A stretch of 49,573 bases of DNA from an uncultured Pelagibacteraceae bacterium (lineage in GTDB: Bacteria; Pseudomonadota; Alphaproteobacteria; Pelagibacterales; Pelagibacteraceae). The stretch covers positions 22,501-72,073 of the forward strand of contig CACFZE010000008.1 of NCBI GenBank assembly GCA_902570695.1, written 5' to 3'. Positions 1-9,417 of the stretch are shown here, in pieces. Position numbers and translations under genes: made by a program. Positions within the stretch are counted from its first letter, which is position 1, and each line of letters begins with the position of its first letter. A model generated the notes under the pieces. The model ran no database searches and was not told where the DNA came from. It saw only the letters and a program-made list of their open reading frames with translations.

Positions 1-622
1 AATTCTGCTTTCCTCTATCACACTCTAGCTAAAAAGTTTTGATGGCAGTTCCAGAGTTAAGCTCTGGGATTTCACCACCAACTTTTTTAACCACCTACGA
101 ACTCTTTAAGCCCAGTAATTCCGAACTACGCTAGGTCCCTTCGTATTACCGCGGCTGCTGGCACGAAGTTAGCCGGACCTTCTTATTCGGGTACAGTCAT
201 TTTCTTCCCCGACGAAAGAGCTTTACAACCCAAAGGCCTTCTTCACTCACGCGGCATCGCTGCATCAGAGTTTCCTCCATTGTGCAATATTCCCTACTGC
301 TGCCTCCCGTAGGAGTTTGGGCCGTGTCTCAGTCCCAATGTGGCTGATCATCCTCTCAGATCAGCTATTGATCAAAGTCTTGGTAGGCCATTACCCCACC
401 AACAAACTAATCAAATGCAGGCTCATCCTTCGGCGCATAAAGCTTTCTCCGTAAAGACTTATGAGGTATTAGCACAAGTTTCCTCGTGTTATTCCTCACC
501 AAAGGGAAGATACCTACATGTTACTCACCCGTCTGCCACTAAGTATTGCTACTTCGTTCGACTTGCATGTATAAGGCGTGCCGCCAGCGTACGTTCTGAG
601 CCATGATCAAACTCTCAAGTTT
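1..622 (-). rRNA. rrs: 16S ribosomal RNA, 5' part (truncated by the window edge)
   Basis: The minus strand carries the 5' portion of a bacterial small-subunit rRNA. The universal 5' primer region (reverse complement of AGAGTTTGATCATGGCTCAG) lies at about 597-616. The 518-533 loop (GTGCCAGCAGCCGCGGTAA on the minus strand) is at 146-164, and the complement of the 338-357 region (tgcctcccgtaggagt) is at 301-316. The mature 5' end is placed at about 622 by comparison with E. coli. Roughly the first 620 bases are present; the rest of the gene and any 23S/5S genes would lie to the left of position 1. GC content is clearly higher than in the flanking DNA. Confidence 0.98.
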
Positions 623-803
623 AAAAACGGCGCACACTAGCTTCTACATAAATACTAAGAATAATATTTATGTGAATGTTGAAGTGTGTACGACAAATTT
701 TGGTAACCTTAACCGTCCACACTTCTCTTTTTAAATATATACTAATCAAATAGCTAATTGGATTTTTGCCCAATAAATAACATTTTAAATGTTGAGTGGG
801 ACG
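623..803 (-). other. 16S rRNA leader with two stem-loops
   Basis: This stretch between the probable rrn promoter and the mature 16S 5' end holds no open reading frame. It contains a perfect 9-bp inverted repeat (ACATAAATA at 646-654 and TATTTATGT at 665-673). It also contains a stem of 8 bp plus 3 more after one mismatch (GAAGTGTG at 681-688 with CACACTTC at 718-725). These are likely pre-rRNA processing or antitermination structures. I could not identify a convincing boxA. Confidence 0.5.
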
Positions 804-831
804 CTTATAAATAATATTATTAATAAATCAA
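804..831 (-). promoter_or_regulatory. Probable rrn promoter
   Basis: On the minus strand a -35-like TTGATT (826-831) is followed after 16 bases by a -10-like TATAAG (804-809). It points towards the 16S gene, about 180 bases upstream of the mature end, and sits directly behind the start of the divergent peptidase gene. The call rests on consensus only. Confidence 0.45.
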
Positions 832-850
832 GATATTAGATAAATTAAAA

Positions 851-2194
851 ATGATAAAAAAAGCCAATAAAATCAACACTTTTAGGTCAAAAAATAAATA
901 TTTTTCAAAATTTTCAGGCATTGGTGATTACTCAATTTTTTTTTGGCTTATTTTAGTTACAGTTATGGGAATCTTTATTTCAAGCATTTATTCAAATAAT
1001 AAATTGAAAAAAGTTGAAAATGTTAAAGCTGCCTTTGATAATACATTTTTAAAAAAAACAATTTTAAACATAACTAAAAATTTAGAACCAAGATACTCAA
1101 TTAAAAATTATATTTCAAAAAATGGTGATACTTATGAGGCTATTTTAAACAAATTGGATATAAATAAGAAAGATAGAGAAAACTTACTTGATGCAATTTC
1201 TAAAGAAAATACTTTAAAAATTTTAAGAATTAATCAAAAATTCTCTTTTAAAATTGATCACTTATTTAATAATGAAATAGTTCAATTTAAAATTGAAACA
1301 GATAAAAAAAATGAAATTCTTTTCACAAAAAAAATAAATGAAGACAAATATAATTTAAAAAAAATACAGAAAAATTTCACTAAAAACTTTGTATATAAAG
1401 AAACTATTATAACAAATAGTCTGTATGATAGCGCGATAAATTTAGGCATAAAACCTAACATAATTATTGAATTTGCAAGACTATACGGATTTCAAGTAGA
1501 TTTCCAAAGAGACATATGGAAAAATGACAGTTTTCAAATTATTTATGAAGAGTTTGTAAATGATAAAAATATAGTTGTTGATACTGGTGCAATTATTTTT
1601 GCAAGTTTAAATCTGCAGGATAATGATTTACAACTTTACAAATATGAATATGAAAAAAATAAAATAGATTATTTTGATGAAACTGGGAAAAGTATAAAAA
1701 AAACTTTGATGAAAACACCAATTAATGGTGCGCGTTTATCCTCTTCATATGGAAAAAGGAAACATCCTATTTTAGGTTATACTAAAATGCATACTGGCAC
1801 AGACTTTGCAGCTCCAAAAGGTACTCCAATAATGGCTTCTGGTGATGGTAAAGTAACCAAAGCAGGTTGGTGTGGTGGTGGAGGCAATTGTGTAAAAATT
1901 AAACACAATAGCACTTACCAAACTGTTTATGCGCACATGTCAAAATTTGGACGAGGAATAAAAAAAGGTTCAAGAGTTAAACAGGGGCAAATTATTGGAT
2001 ACGTTGGATCAACTGGTTTATCTACAGGACCGCATTTGCACTATGAGGTTATTGAGAATGGAAGAAAAATAAATTCACAAAAATTAAAATTACCATCTGG
2101 TAAAATATTAAAAGGAAATGAGAGAAAAAACTTTGAAGTAGCAAAAATAAAAATTGATGTTCTTAAGTCTGATCTTATAGCTAAAAAAAATTAG
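851..2194 (+). CDS. M23 family metallopeptidase (membrane-anchored murein hydrolase)
   Basis: A 447-residue protein with a short basic N-terminus, one membrane segment (about residues 27-47) and a long periplasmic region. The middle, around residues 85-140, resembles a LysM/OapA-like segment. The C-terminus, about 290-415, is an M23 (LytM) endopeptidase domain. The zinc site is complete: H314 and D318 in HTGTDFAAPKGTP, and H395 and H397 in HLHYE. The family cleaves peptidoglycan cross-links during growth and division. The gene diverges from the 16S operon and meets the DUF4167 gene tail to tail, sharing four bases (TTAG) across the two stop codons. A MepM-like role is inferred from domain order. 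Confidence 0.9.
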   Translation: MIKKANKINTFRSKNKYFSKFSGIGDYSIFFWLILVTVMGIFISSIYSNNKLKKVENVKAAFDNTFLKKTILNITKNLEPRYSIKNYISKNGDTYEAILNKLDINKKDRENLLDAISKENTLKILRINQKFSFKIDHLFNNEIVQFKIETDKKNEILFTKKINEDKYNLKKIQKNFTKNFVYKETIITNSLYDSAINLGIKPNIIIEFARLYGFQVDFQRDIWKNDSFQIIYEEFVNDKNIVVDTGAIIFASLNLQDNDLQLYKYEYEKNKIDYFDETGKSIKKTLMKTPINGARLSSSYGKRKHPILGYTKMHTGTDFAAPKGTPIMASGDGKVTKAGWCGGGGNCVKIKHNSTYQTVYAHMSKFGRGIKKGSRVKQGQIIGYVGSTGLSTGPHLHYEVIENGRKINSQKLKLPSGKILKGNERKNFEVAKIKIDVLKSDLIAKKN

Positions 2195-2574
2195 TCTATT
2201 TTATCTAATGTATCAGTTATATTATTATCAACATCTTCATCTTTTTTAAAATCTTGTTCAATTATATTATTATTTTCACTCTGAATTTTGTTTAGTTCTT
2301 GTAAATTTAATACTCTCTTAAAATGATCAGCATGTTGTAAGTAGTTCTCAGACAATATTTTATCTCCAACTGATAATGCTTCTCTTGCGAGATTATTGTA
2401 TTTATCAATAAGTTTTGAAGCATTGTGATTGTTTCTTCCAGGGTTTCTATGCTTAAAGTCTGAGTTTTGATTAAATTCATTATGAATTTTGTGCCCATTT
2501 GAAGTTCTTTTTCTAAAACTTCTGTCACCATTAGATTTAAATCTATTTTTTCTGTTACTACGATAATTATTCAT
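2191..2574 (-). CDS. DUF4167 domain-containing protein
   Basis: A 127-residue, highly basic and Asn/Arg-rich protein. Its N-terminal half is low-complexity (repeated R/N/K). It is followed by a conserved helical core around residues 55-95 (KLIDKYNNLAREALSVGDKI, then ENYLQHADHFKRVLN) that is the signature of DUF4167. The family is typical of alphaproteobacteria and usually follows prmC, as here, where the start codon overlaps the prmC stop by one base (TAATG). The acidic tail from about residue 105 is variable. Function is unknown; nucleic acid binding is a guess from charge. Confidence 0.85.
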   Translation of the reverse strand: MNNYRSNRKNRFKSNGDRSFRKRTSNGHKIHNEFNQNSDFKHRNPGRNNHNASKLIDKYNNLAREALSVGDKILSENYLQHADHFKRVLNLQELNKIQSENNNIIEQDFKKDEDVDNNITDTLDKID

Positions 2575-3419
2575 TAACTTAATTTAGTTGAAACCACAAT
2601 TCTTGGGTATGATTGAAGATCTTTACAAACTTTATTAATATAAAAATTATTTTTCTTCAATAGCATTTTAACCTTGATTTCTTGATCATGACCTATTTCA
2701 ATTATCAATTTACCATTTCTTTTTAGCAATTTGGTGCTTTTTCGTATTAATTTTTTAATCTCTCTTAATCCGTCTAAACCAGCTTCTAAAGCTATTAAAG
2801 GTTCATACATCCTAACATCTTTTTCTAATCTATTTATTTTATTCGAACGTATGTAAGGGAGATTAGATACAATTAAATCATATTTTTTAATAAACAACTT
2901 GTCAATATCGATATTAATGAATTTAATTTTATTTCTTAAGTGATGCATTTTTGCATTACTAATTGCAACTTTTATGGCTTTTTTGCTTATATCTATAGCT
3001 GTACAATGAAATTTTGGTCTTTCCTTTAGTATAGAAATGATTATGCATCCAGAACCAGTCCCAATATCTAATACATGTTTAGAAGTGCTTAACCCTGTAT
3101 ATTTAAATACTTCTTCTACAATTTGTTCTGTTTCAGGTCTTGGTATTAATACGTCTTTGGAAACAATGAAACTATATCTCCAAAATTCTTTTTTTTTTAT
3201 GATATAAGCAATGGGTTCATTATTTTTTCTTCTATCTAAAAGATTTTTATAAGCGTCAAAGTCCTCTTTTTTAATTTTTTTTTTTTGATTTATTAAAATT
3301 TGTTCTCTCGTCAAATTTAGAGCCTCGCTTAATATTAATTCACTATCTAAATTAAAAGTTTTGATATTATTTGATTGTAGTGTTAATGTACCATATTTTA
3401 ATGCTTCAAAATAATTCAT
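2574..3419 (-). CDS. prmC: Peptide chain release factor N5-glutamine methyltransferase
   Basis: A 281-residue class I SAM-dependent methyltransferase that methylates the GGQ glutamine of release factors. It has an N-terminal helical substrate-binding domain, the LIPRPET motif at 91-97 and the SAM-binding motif DIGTGSGCI (about 118-126). The catalytic loop reads NLPY at 186-189 where the family normally has NPPY. It lies four bases downstream of prfA, whose product is its substrate, and is clearly cotranscribed. Length is normal. The NPPY-to-NLPY change is worth noting, but the other motifs support an active enzyme. Confidence 0.93.
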   Translation of the reverse strand: MNYFEALKYGTLTLQSNNIKTFNLDSELILSEALNLTREQILINQKKKIKKEDFDAYKNLLDRRKNNEPIAYIIKKKEFWRYSFIVSKDVLIPRPETEQIVEEVFKYTGLSTSKHVLDIGTGSGCIIISILKERPKFHCTAIDISKKAIKVAISNAKMHHLRNKIKFINIDIDKLFIKKYDLIVSNLPYIRSNKINRLEKDVRMYEPLIALEAGLDGLREIKKLIRKSTKLLKRNGKLIIEIGHDQEIKVKMLLKKNNFYINKVCKDLQSYPRIVVSTKLS

Positions 3420-3423
3420 TGGT

Positions 3424-4491
3424 TTATTTATTAAGTTCGTATTGTTGAGCTTGTAAATTTAAATTTTCAAGCATTTCATCAAATATCTCTCCTTCCATAA
3501 ATTCGTCTAATTTGTGTAATGTAAAATTAATTCGATGATCAGTTACTCTCCCTTGAGGAAAATTGTAAGTTCTAATTCTTTCGGACCTATCTCCTGTTCC
3601 AATTTTACTTTTTCTGTCCTTCGATCTCTCCTGATCAATTTTTTGTCTTTCAAAATCATAAATTCTTGATCTCAAAATTTTTAAACCTTTTTCTCTATTT
3701 CTTATTTGTGATTTTTCATCTTGTTGACTTACAACTATTCCTGTTGGGATATGAGTTATTCTAACAGCGGAGTCAGTTGTATTTACACTTTGACCACCTG
3801 GACCACTACTTCTAAAAACATCTATCCTTAAATCTTTTTCATCCAATTTTATATCTACATCCTCAGCTTCTGGCAAAACTGCAACAGTAGCTGCTGATGT
3901 ATGTACTCTTCCTTGTGTTTCGGTATCAGGAACTCTTTGAACTCTATGAACTCCACTTTCATACTTTAATGAAGAATAAATGTTTTTTCCTTTAACAATT
4001 GCAATTACCTCTTTTAAGCCTCCTGCATCACTTTTAGAAATTGAGATTATTTCTATTTTCCATCCTTTTTTTTGACTTACTTTTTCATACATTTTAAATA
4101 AATCTGAAGCAAAAAGACTAGCTTCTAGACCACCAGTACCAGCTCTTATTTCAATTATTGCATTTTTAGTATCTGCATGATCTTTTGGAAGTAGAAATAA
4201 TTTAATTTTTTTTTCATTAATCTCATAGTTTTTTTTTAAATTTTGAAGCTCGCTACTTGCAAACTCCTTCATATCTTTATCAGAATCACTATCATTAATT
4301 ATATTTTTTAAGTCTTCAGTATCTTTTTCATAACTTAAATATTCTTTTGCTTGTTTTATAATTTCATTTAAATCAGAATACTCCTTTGAAATTTCTGCAT
4401 ATTTTTTTTTATTTATATCGGCTGATGAAAGCTCTTTTTCAAGTTGGAGGTGTTTATCAATTAAGTTTTGTACTTTATCATTTGGTAGCAT
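3424..4491 (-). CDS. prfA: Peptide chain release factor 1
   Basis: A 355-residue class I release factor recognising UAA and UAG. The GGQ motif that triggers peptidyl-tRNA hydrolysis is at 232-234 (SSGPGGQSVNTTDSA). The codon-recognition tripeptide region at 188-190 reads PDT, fitting the RF1 PxT pattern rather than the SPF of RF2. The N-terminal coiled-coil domain and full length are present. It sits in the block lysC-ispG-prfA-prmC-DUF4167, 11 bases after ispG. TAG is used as a stop elsewhere in the window (851-2194, 22472-22966), so RF1 is needed. Confidence 0.96.
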   Translation of the reverse strand: MLPNDKVQNLIDKHLQLEKELSSADINKKKYAEISKEYSDLNEIIKQAKEYLSYEKDTEDLKNIINDSDSDKDMKEFASSELQNLKKNYEINEKKIKLFLLPKDHADTKNAIIEIRAGTGGLEASLFASDLFKMYEKVSQKKGWKIEIISISKSDAGGLKEVIAIVKGKNIYSSLKYESGVHRVQRVPDTETQGRVHTSAATVAVLPEAEDVDIKLDEKDLRIDVFRSSGPGGQSVNTTDSAVRITHIPTGIVVSQQDEKSQIRNREKGLKILRSRIYDFERQKIDQERSKDRKSKIGTGDRSERIRTYNFPQGRVTDHRINFTLHKLDEFMEGEIFDEMLENLNLQAQQYELNK

Positions 4492-4502
4492 TTATTTATT
4501 TT

Positions 4503-5597
4503 TTATATATTTGAAGCTTTATCTTCAACTAAAGCAACAATCTTATTTATCATGTCTTTAGTCACTACTTTTTCTGTTTCTAAACCATTTAAATACAACA
4601 TATGATTATCTTTTCCTCCTCCTGTAATACCTATTTCAGTTTGTTTTGCTTCTCCCGGTCCATTAACAACACAACCTATAATCGATAGAGTTATTGGTTT
4701 TTTTATATGAGATAATCTTTTCTCTAATTGCTTAACAGTATCAATAACTTGAAATGCCTGTCTAGCACAAGACGGGCATGAGATAATCTTCACACCTCTA
4801 TTTCTCAAGTTAAGTGATTTTAATATTTCATTGCCAACATTAATTTCTTCAACAGGGTCATCAGAAAGTGATACTCTTATGGTGTCTCCAATCCCATCTA
4901 ATAATAAACTTCCAAATCCTATCGATGTTTTAATGCTCCCAGGTAAATAACTTCCTGCTTCAGTAATTCCTAAGTGAAGTGGATAATCTGTTTTGTCTGA
5001 TAATAATCTATATGCAGCTATTGATAAAAATACATCGGAGGATTTAACGCTAATTTTTAAGTTTGAGAAATCCATATCCTCAATTATTTTTATATTCCTT
5101 AGAGCACTTTCAACTAAAGCTTCTGGACAAGGTTCTTTATATTTTTCAAGAATATCTTTTTCAAGTGAACCTGCATTAACTCCAATTCTTATAGAACAGT
5201 TATTATTCTTTGCAGCAGATATAACCTCAGCTATTCTTTTTATATTTCCAATATTTCCTGGATTTATGCGAAGACAATCTGCACCATTTTCTGCAGCTTC
5301 AATAGCTCTTTTATAATGAAAATGGATATCAGCTACAATGGGGACATCCACATTATTGATTATAGTTTTTAAAGACTCTGTTGATTTACTATCAGGACAT
5401 GAAACTCTTACAATATCTGCACCAGCTTCCGTAACTTCATTTATTTGTTCTATTGTAGATTTATGATCAGTGGTCAATGTATTAGTCATTGTCTGAACTG
5501 AGATTGGATTATTTCCACCCACTTTAATTTTTCCAACACTAATTACCTTTGTCTTCTTTCTACTAATGTTTCTAAATGGTCTAATTTCAGATTTCAT
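4503..5597 (-). CDS. ispG: 4-hydroxy-3-methylbut-2-enyl diphosphate synthase (flavodoxin)
   Basis: A 364-residue [4Fe-4S] enzyme of the MEP isoprenoid pathway that converts MEcPP to HMBPP. The N-terminal TIM barrel starts with [13 protein letters not shown]. The C-terminal iron-sulfur domain has its cysteine motifs CPSC and [10 protein letters not shown]. Length is normal for the bacterial form. The start codon overlaps the end of lysC by four bases (ATGA), so translation is coupled. The pathway supplies the side chain of ubiquinone, whose ring is methylated by the nearby ubiG product. Confidence 0.96.
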   Translation of the reverse strand: MKSEIRPFRNISRKKTKVISVGKIKVGGNNPISVQTMTNTLTTDHKSTIEQINEVTEAGADIVRVSCPDSKSTESLKTIINNVDVPIVADIHFHYKRAIEAAENGADCLRINPGNIGNIKRIAEVISAAKNNNCSIRIGVNAGSLEKDILEKYKEPCPEALVESALRNIKIIEDMDFSNLKISVKSSDVFLSIAAYRLLSDKTDYPLHLGITEAGSYLPGSIKTSIGFGSLLLDGIGDTIRVSLSDDPVEEINVGNEILKSLNLRNRGVKIISCPSCARQAFQVIDTVKQLEKRLSHIKKPITLSIIGCVVNGPGEAKQTEIGITGGGKDNHMLYLNGLETEKVVTKDMINKIVALVEDKASNI

Positions 5598-6805
5598 TTT
5601 TCTAAGGAAAATTCTTTATGTAAGCATTTTATTGCTTTTGCAACATTATTACTTTTTATCAGTACTGATATTTTTATTTCTGATGTTGAAATAACTTGAA
5701 TATTTATGTTTTTCTTTGCTAGAGCTTGGAACATTCTAAAAGTTACTCCTGGGGTAGTAATCATCCCAACACCAATAATTGACACTTTTGATACATTTTT
5801 ATCAAAAATCATTTTTTTAAAATTAATATTTTTATTATTGTATATTATTTTTTTTGTTTTATTTAAATCATAAGACTTTATAGTAAAAGTAAGGTCTGTT
5901 TCTTTGCCATCTGAGGATATATTTTGAACAACCATATCTACATTAATTGAATTTAGATAAAGTGGTTTGAATATCGAGGCCGCTATACCCGGTCTATCTC
6001 TAACCCCTAACAGGGTTACTTTAGCATCATTATTTGTGGAAGAAATTCCAGTGATAATTTTATTATTAACAATATTTTTTCTTTTAGTTATTAATGTACC
6101 TGATCTATTAACAAATGACGATCTTACTTCGATATTAATTCTATTTAATCTTGCATCCTGTATTGAATGTGGCTGCATAACTTTTGATCCCAGCGAGGCC
6201 ATTTCTAGCATTTCTTCATATGAAATATTTTTAATTTTTTTTGCTGATATTAATTTATTTGGATCTGTAGTATAAATTCCTTGCACATCCGTGTAAATTA
6301 CACATCGATCAGCTTTAAAAAACTTTGCAACCATAATTGCACTTGAGTCTGATCCACCCCGACCAATTGTTGTAATGTTTAAATTTTTATCCACACCTTG
6401 GAAGCCAGCAATAATAGGAATTCCGCCAGATTTTAAATATTTATAAATCTTAGTCTTATTTATGTATTTTATTCTTGAATATTTGTGTTTTCCCTCTGTT
6501 AAAATTGGTATTTGCCAAGCCATCCAGGATCTTGATTTTATTCCTTCTGATAATAATTGACCTGCTAACAACGAACATGATATCTGCTCACCTGCTGAAA
6601 CCAATGCATCATATTCATTATCAGCAAAATTTTTACTAATTTTTTGAGACATGTTTATCAGCTTATTAGTAGTGCCACTCATGGCTGAAGATAAAACTAT
6701 TACATTATATTTTTTTGAATAAGATTTAATTATTTTAGCAACTTTTTTAATTCTTTGAATTGAACCAACCGAAGTGCCGCCAAATTTCAGTACAATAATT
6801 TTCAT
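5594..6805 (-). CDS. lysC: Aspartate kinase
   Basis: A 403-residue aspartokinase, the first step of lysine, threonine, methionine and diaminopimelate synthesis. The kinase domain opens with KFGGTSVGS and contains GRGGSDSSA in the ATP site. The C-terminal third holds two ACT domains ([15 protein letters not shown] and [18 protein letters not shown]), consistent with feedback control by lysine and/or threonine. It is the first gene of the minus-strand block running to DUF4167 and is divergent from ubiG across 66 bases. No leader or riboswitch is visible in that gap. Confidence 0.95.
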   Translation of the reverse strand: MKIIVLKFGGTSVGSIQRIKKVAKIIKSYSKKYNVIVLSSAMSGTTNKLINMSQKISKNFADNEYDALVSAGEQISCSLLAGQLLSEGIKSRSWMAWQIPILTEGKHKYSRIKYINKTKIYKYLKSGGIPIIAGFQGVDKNLNITTIGRGGSDSSAIMVAKFFKADRCVIYTDVQGIYTTDPNKLISAKKIKNISYEEMLEMASLGSKVMQPHSIQDARLNRINIEVRSSFVNRSGTLITKRKNIVNNKIITGISSTNNDAKVTLLGVRDRPGIAASIFKPLYLNSINVDMVVQNISSDGKETDLTFTIKSYDLNKTKKIIYNNKNINFKKMIFDKNVSKVSIIGVGMITTPGVTFRMFQALAKKNINIQVISTSEIKISVLIKSNNVAKAIKCLHKEFSLEK

Positions 6806-6871
6806 TGGTAGTTTTATTTACAAGTTTTATTTTATTGATAAAATACATCTAATTTATAATGTCAATAAAGA

Positions 6872-7600
6872 ATGAAAAATAATACTATAAACAGGCAAGA
6901 AGTAGAAAAATTTAACAAAATTGCAGAAGAATGGTGGAATCCAAATGGCAAATTTAAACCACTACATAAATTTAATCCAATAAGAATAAAATACATAAAA
7001 GAGAATATTATCAAAGACTTTAATATCACATCTAGCTATATGCCATTAAATGGAATAAATATTTTAGATATTGGATGTGGGGGTGGTTTACTTTCTGAGC
7101 CACTAGCAAGACTTGGAGCAGATGTAGTAGGCATAGATGCTTCAAAAAAAAATATCGAAATTGCAAAACATCATTTAAAAAAGAGCAATTTAAAAATTAA
7201 ATATTACGATACATCTCCAGAAAATTTTTCATACGAAAAAAAATTTGATGTAATTCTTAATATGGAAATAGTTGAACATGTTAAAGATATACCTGAATTT
7301 ATAAATCAAAGTGCAAAGTTTTTAAAAATCAATGGAATAATGTTTATTGCAACTTTAAATCAAACATTAAAATCTTATGTATTTGCAATAATAGGTGCTG
7401 AATATGTTCTAAGATGGCTTCCAATTGGTACGCATGACTGGAATAAGTTTGTAAAACCTGAAAAACTAGAAAAAATATGTAATAAAAATTCACTCGAATT
7501 AAAAAAAATTGACGGAGTGAAATTTAATCCAATATTAAACAAATGGAAAATTTCAAATGACAAATCTATAAATTATATTACCAAATATAAAAAAAATTAA
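6872..7600 (+). CDS. ubiG: Ubiquinone biosynthesis O-methyltransferase
   Basis: A 242-residue class I methyltransferase for both O-methylation steps of ubiquinone synthesis. The N-terminal signature EVEKFNKIAEEWWNPNGKFKPLHKFNP is complete at residues 10-36. The SAM motif is LDIGCGGGLLSEPLARLGADV, followed by GIDAS. The C-terminal RWLPIGTHDWNKFVKPEKL is also characteristic. It diverges from lysC and overlaps the DUF1178 gene tail to tail by four bases (TTAA). Identification is firm because UbiG has few close paralogues with the WWNP motif. Confidence 0.95.
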   Translation: MKNNTINRQEVEKFNKIAEEWWNPNGKFKPLHKFNPIRIKYIKENIIKDFNITSSYMPLNGINILDIGCGGGLLSEPLARLGADVVGIDASKKNIEIAKHHLKKSNLKIKYYDTSPENFSYEKKFDVILNMEIVEHVKDIPEFINQSAKFLKINGIMFIATLNQTLKSYVFAIIGAEYVLRWLPIGTHDWNKFVKPEKLEKICNKNSLELKKIDGVKFNPILNKWKISNDKSINYITKYKKN

Positions 7601-8019
7601 TTTTCCTTATCTTCGATCCATGGAATTGTATATGTTTCAATACCTTCCTCTTTTAGCTCCATGATGTCTTTGCCTGATGCTTGCCCAAAAATATTTTTTT
7701 TGTTGTTATTTTTATTATAATGAATGGATCTTGCCTCATATGCAAAATTTTCACCAACATATTCAAAATTTTGCTTTATAAATTTTTGATATTCTTTTAA
7801 TTTTTTCTTAAAATTTGTATTATTTTTTAACGCTTTATCTTTTTTGAAGTTGGCATTTGCTAAATTTGGTTTCATTAAAGACTTATCAATCTTACTAGAG
7901 TTACAGTTCTGACAATTAAGAAACTTTAATTTTTTTAATTTATCAAACTCCTTTGAGCTAGCAAACCAGCTTTCAAATTCAAAGCTGCAATTTTTGCAAT
8001 TTAAAAGATATTTAATCAT
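7597..8019 (-). CDS. DUF1178 family protein
   Basis: A 140-residue protein with a CxxC zinc-ribbon-like N-terminus (residues 8-11 CKNC and about 35-38 CQNC). It ends in the family signature FVGENFAYEARSIHYxxxxxxxIFGQASxxExxxLxEEGIExxxIPW, seen here as EYVGENFAYEARSIHY and IFGQAS. DUF1178 is widespread in alpha- and betaproteobacteria and has no established function. Two CxxC pairs suggest bound zinc. It lies downstream of argJ on the same strand after a 37-base gap. Confidence 0.88.
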   Translation of the reverse strand: MIKYLLNCKNCSFEFESWFASSKEFDKLKKLKFLNCQNCNSSKIDKSLMKPNLANANFKKDKALKNNTNFKKKLKEYQKFIKQNFEYVGENFAYEARSIHYNKNNNKKNIFGQASGKDIMELKEEGIETYTIPWIEDKEN

Positions 8020-8056
8020 AAGAATGATTTAATTATATTATGAAAGATTTCAATAC

Positions 8057-9358
8057 CTATGATCTATAATCTGAATTGATTTCAATATATTCCTTGGAAA
8101 GATCCATAGTATATGTTGTGAAATTTTTACTCCCAAGAGATAAATCAACTATAATTTCTATATTTTCGTTTTTCATATACTCGCTTAAAATATTTTCATT
8201 ATAATTTTTATCTAATTTCCCATTGTTAAAAATGATATTTGATCCCATTGATATAGATAATTTTTCAATTTTAATATTTGCGCCACTTTTTCCTACTGCC
8301 ATAGCTATTCTTCCCCAATTAGGGTCTTCTCCAAAAATTGCCGTTTTAACTAATGGAGAGTTAGCTATAGAGAAGCAGATATTTTTTGCATCTTTCTCTG
8401 TTTTGCTATTTATGCATTTGATTGTAACAAATTTTGTTGCCCCCTCTCCATCACTAGCAACTCTTTTTGCTAAATTTAGCATAACCTCGTGAACACTTTT
8501 AATAAATTGTTTCAATTTTGGATCTTTAAAACTTTTAATCTCTTTATTTTTAGCTTGACCAGTTGAAAAAATTGAAACCATATCATTTGTACTAGTATCT
8601 CCATCACACGTTATTGCATTAAATGTAGTTTTAATATTTAAATTTAGTATTTGTTTTAATATTGATGAAGAAATATTTGCATCAGTAAAAATAAATCCTA
8701 AAGTTGTTGCCATATTTGGAAATATCATTCCTGAACCTTTTGCAACACCATATATTTTAACATCAGAACCACCTATTTTACATTCTGACATTGATAATTT
8801 TGGTTTAGTATCTGTTGTCATAATTCCAAGAGCTGCTTTAATCCAAATTAGTTTATTTTGATTGTATTTTATTTTATCGACTAAGTTTTTAGTGTTACTT
8901 AAAATTATATCTTCTGGAAATTTTTCTCCTATGGTTCCTGTACAAGCAAATAATATGTGGTTTGGTTTAATTTCTTTTGGTTTGTCCTCATCTGCAATTT
9001 GTTTTGATGTTAATAATTTTGATAAATTTAAAGAGATTTTTTTTAGAGAATTATAGCCATCATTTCCTGTCAAGGAATTTGCATTTCTTGTATTAATTAA
9101 AATGCCATAAATTTTTTTATCTTTTATTTTTTTATTCCATTTTATATTTTCAGATACTAAACTAGATTGTGTATATACATTTGCATAATTTGCGCCGTCC
9201 CTAAAATAAAATAATACTAAGTCATCTCTTTTTTTATCATATAGACCACAGCTAATTGTTGAGATAGATACTCCATCAATATGTTCAAGATCTTGAAAAT
9301 GTCCTATTTTAGAATCTTTATGTTTCTTGTCAAAAAAGTTGTTTATGCCGAAATCCAT
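8057..9358 (-). CDS. argJ: Bifunctional glutamate N-acetyltransferase / amino-acid acetyltransferase
   Basis: A 433-residue ornithine acetyltransferase. It transfers acetyl from N-acetylornithine to glutamate and so makes arginine synthesis cyclic. The autoprocessing site KGSGMIFPNMATTLGF is present, with the nucleophile threonine at T218, where the precursor is cut into alpha and beta chains. GEDPNWGRIAMAVGKSGA is also typical. argF and argD lie at 20219-22308, so arginine genes are scattered over the window. It is divergent from secA across 59 bases. Confidence 0.95.
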   Translation of the reverse strand: MDFGINNFFDKKHKDSKIGHFQDLEHIDGVSISTISCGLYDKKRDDLVLFYFRDGANYANVYTQSSLVSENIKWNKKIKDKKIYGILINTRNANSLTGNDGYNSLKKISLNLSKLLTSKQIADEDKPKEIKPNHILFACTGTIGEKFPEDIILSNTKNLVDKIKYNQNKLIWIKAALGIMTTDTKPKLSMSECKIGGSDVKIYGVAKGSGMIFPNMATTLGFIFTDANISSSILKQILNLNIKTTFNAITCDGDTSTNDMVSIFSTGQAKNKEIKSFKDPKLKQFIKSVHEVMLNLAKRVASDGEGATKFVTIKCINSKTEKDAKNICFSIANSPLVKTAIFGEDPNWGRIAMAVGKSGANIKIEKLSISMGSNIIFNNGKLDKNYNENILSEYMKNENIEIIVDLSLGSKNFTTYTMDLSKEYIEINSDYRS

Positions 9359-9417
9359 GCTATTTAATTTTTTAAATAAATAACTATATAATTTATAATT
9401 ATTAAAACATCAAAAAT

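Noticed and set aside
340..606. 88-residue plus-strand reading frame
   Set aside because: It lies entirely inside the 16S rRNA gene on the opposite strand and has no protein-like conservation.
2307..2531. Second minus-strand frame inside the DUF4167 gene
   Set aside because: It is an alternative frame of a low-complexity region without its own family signature.
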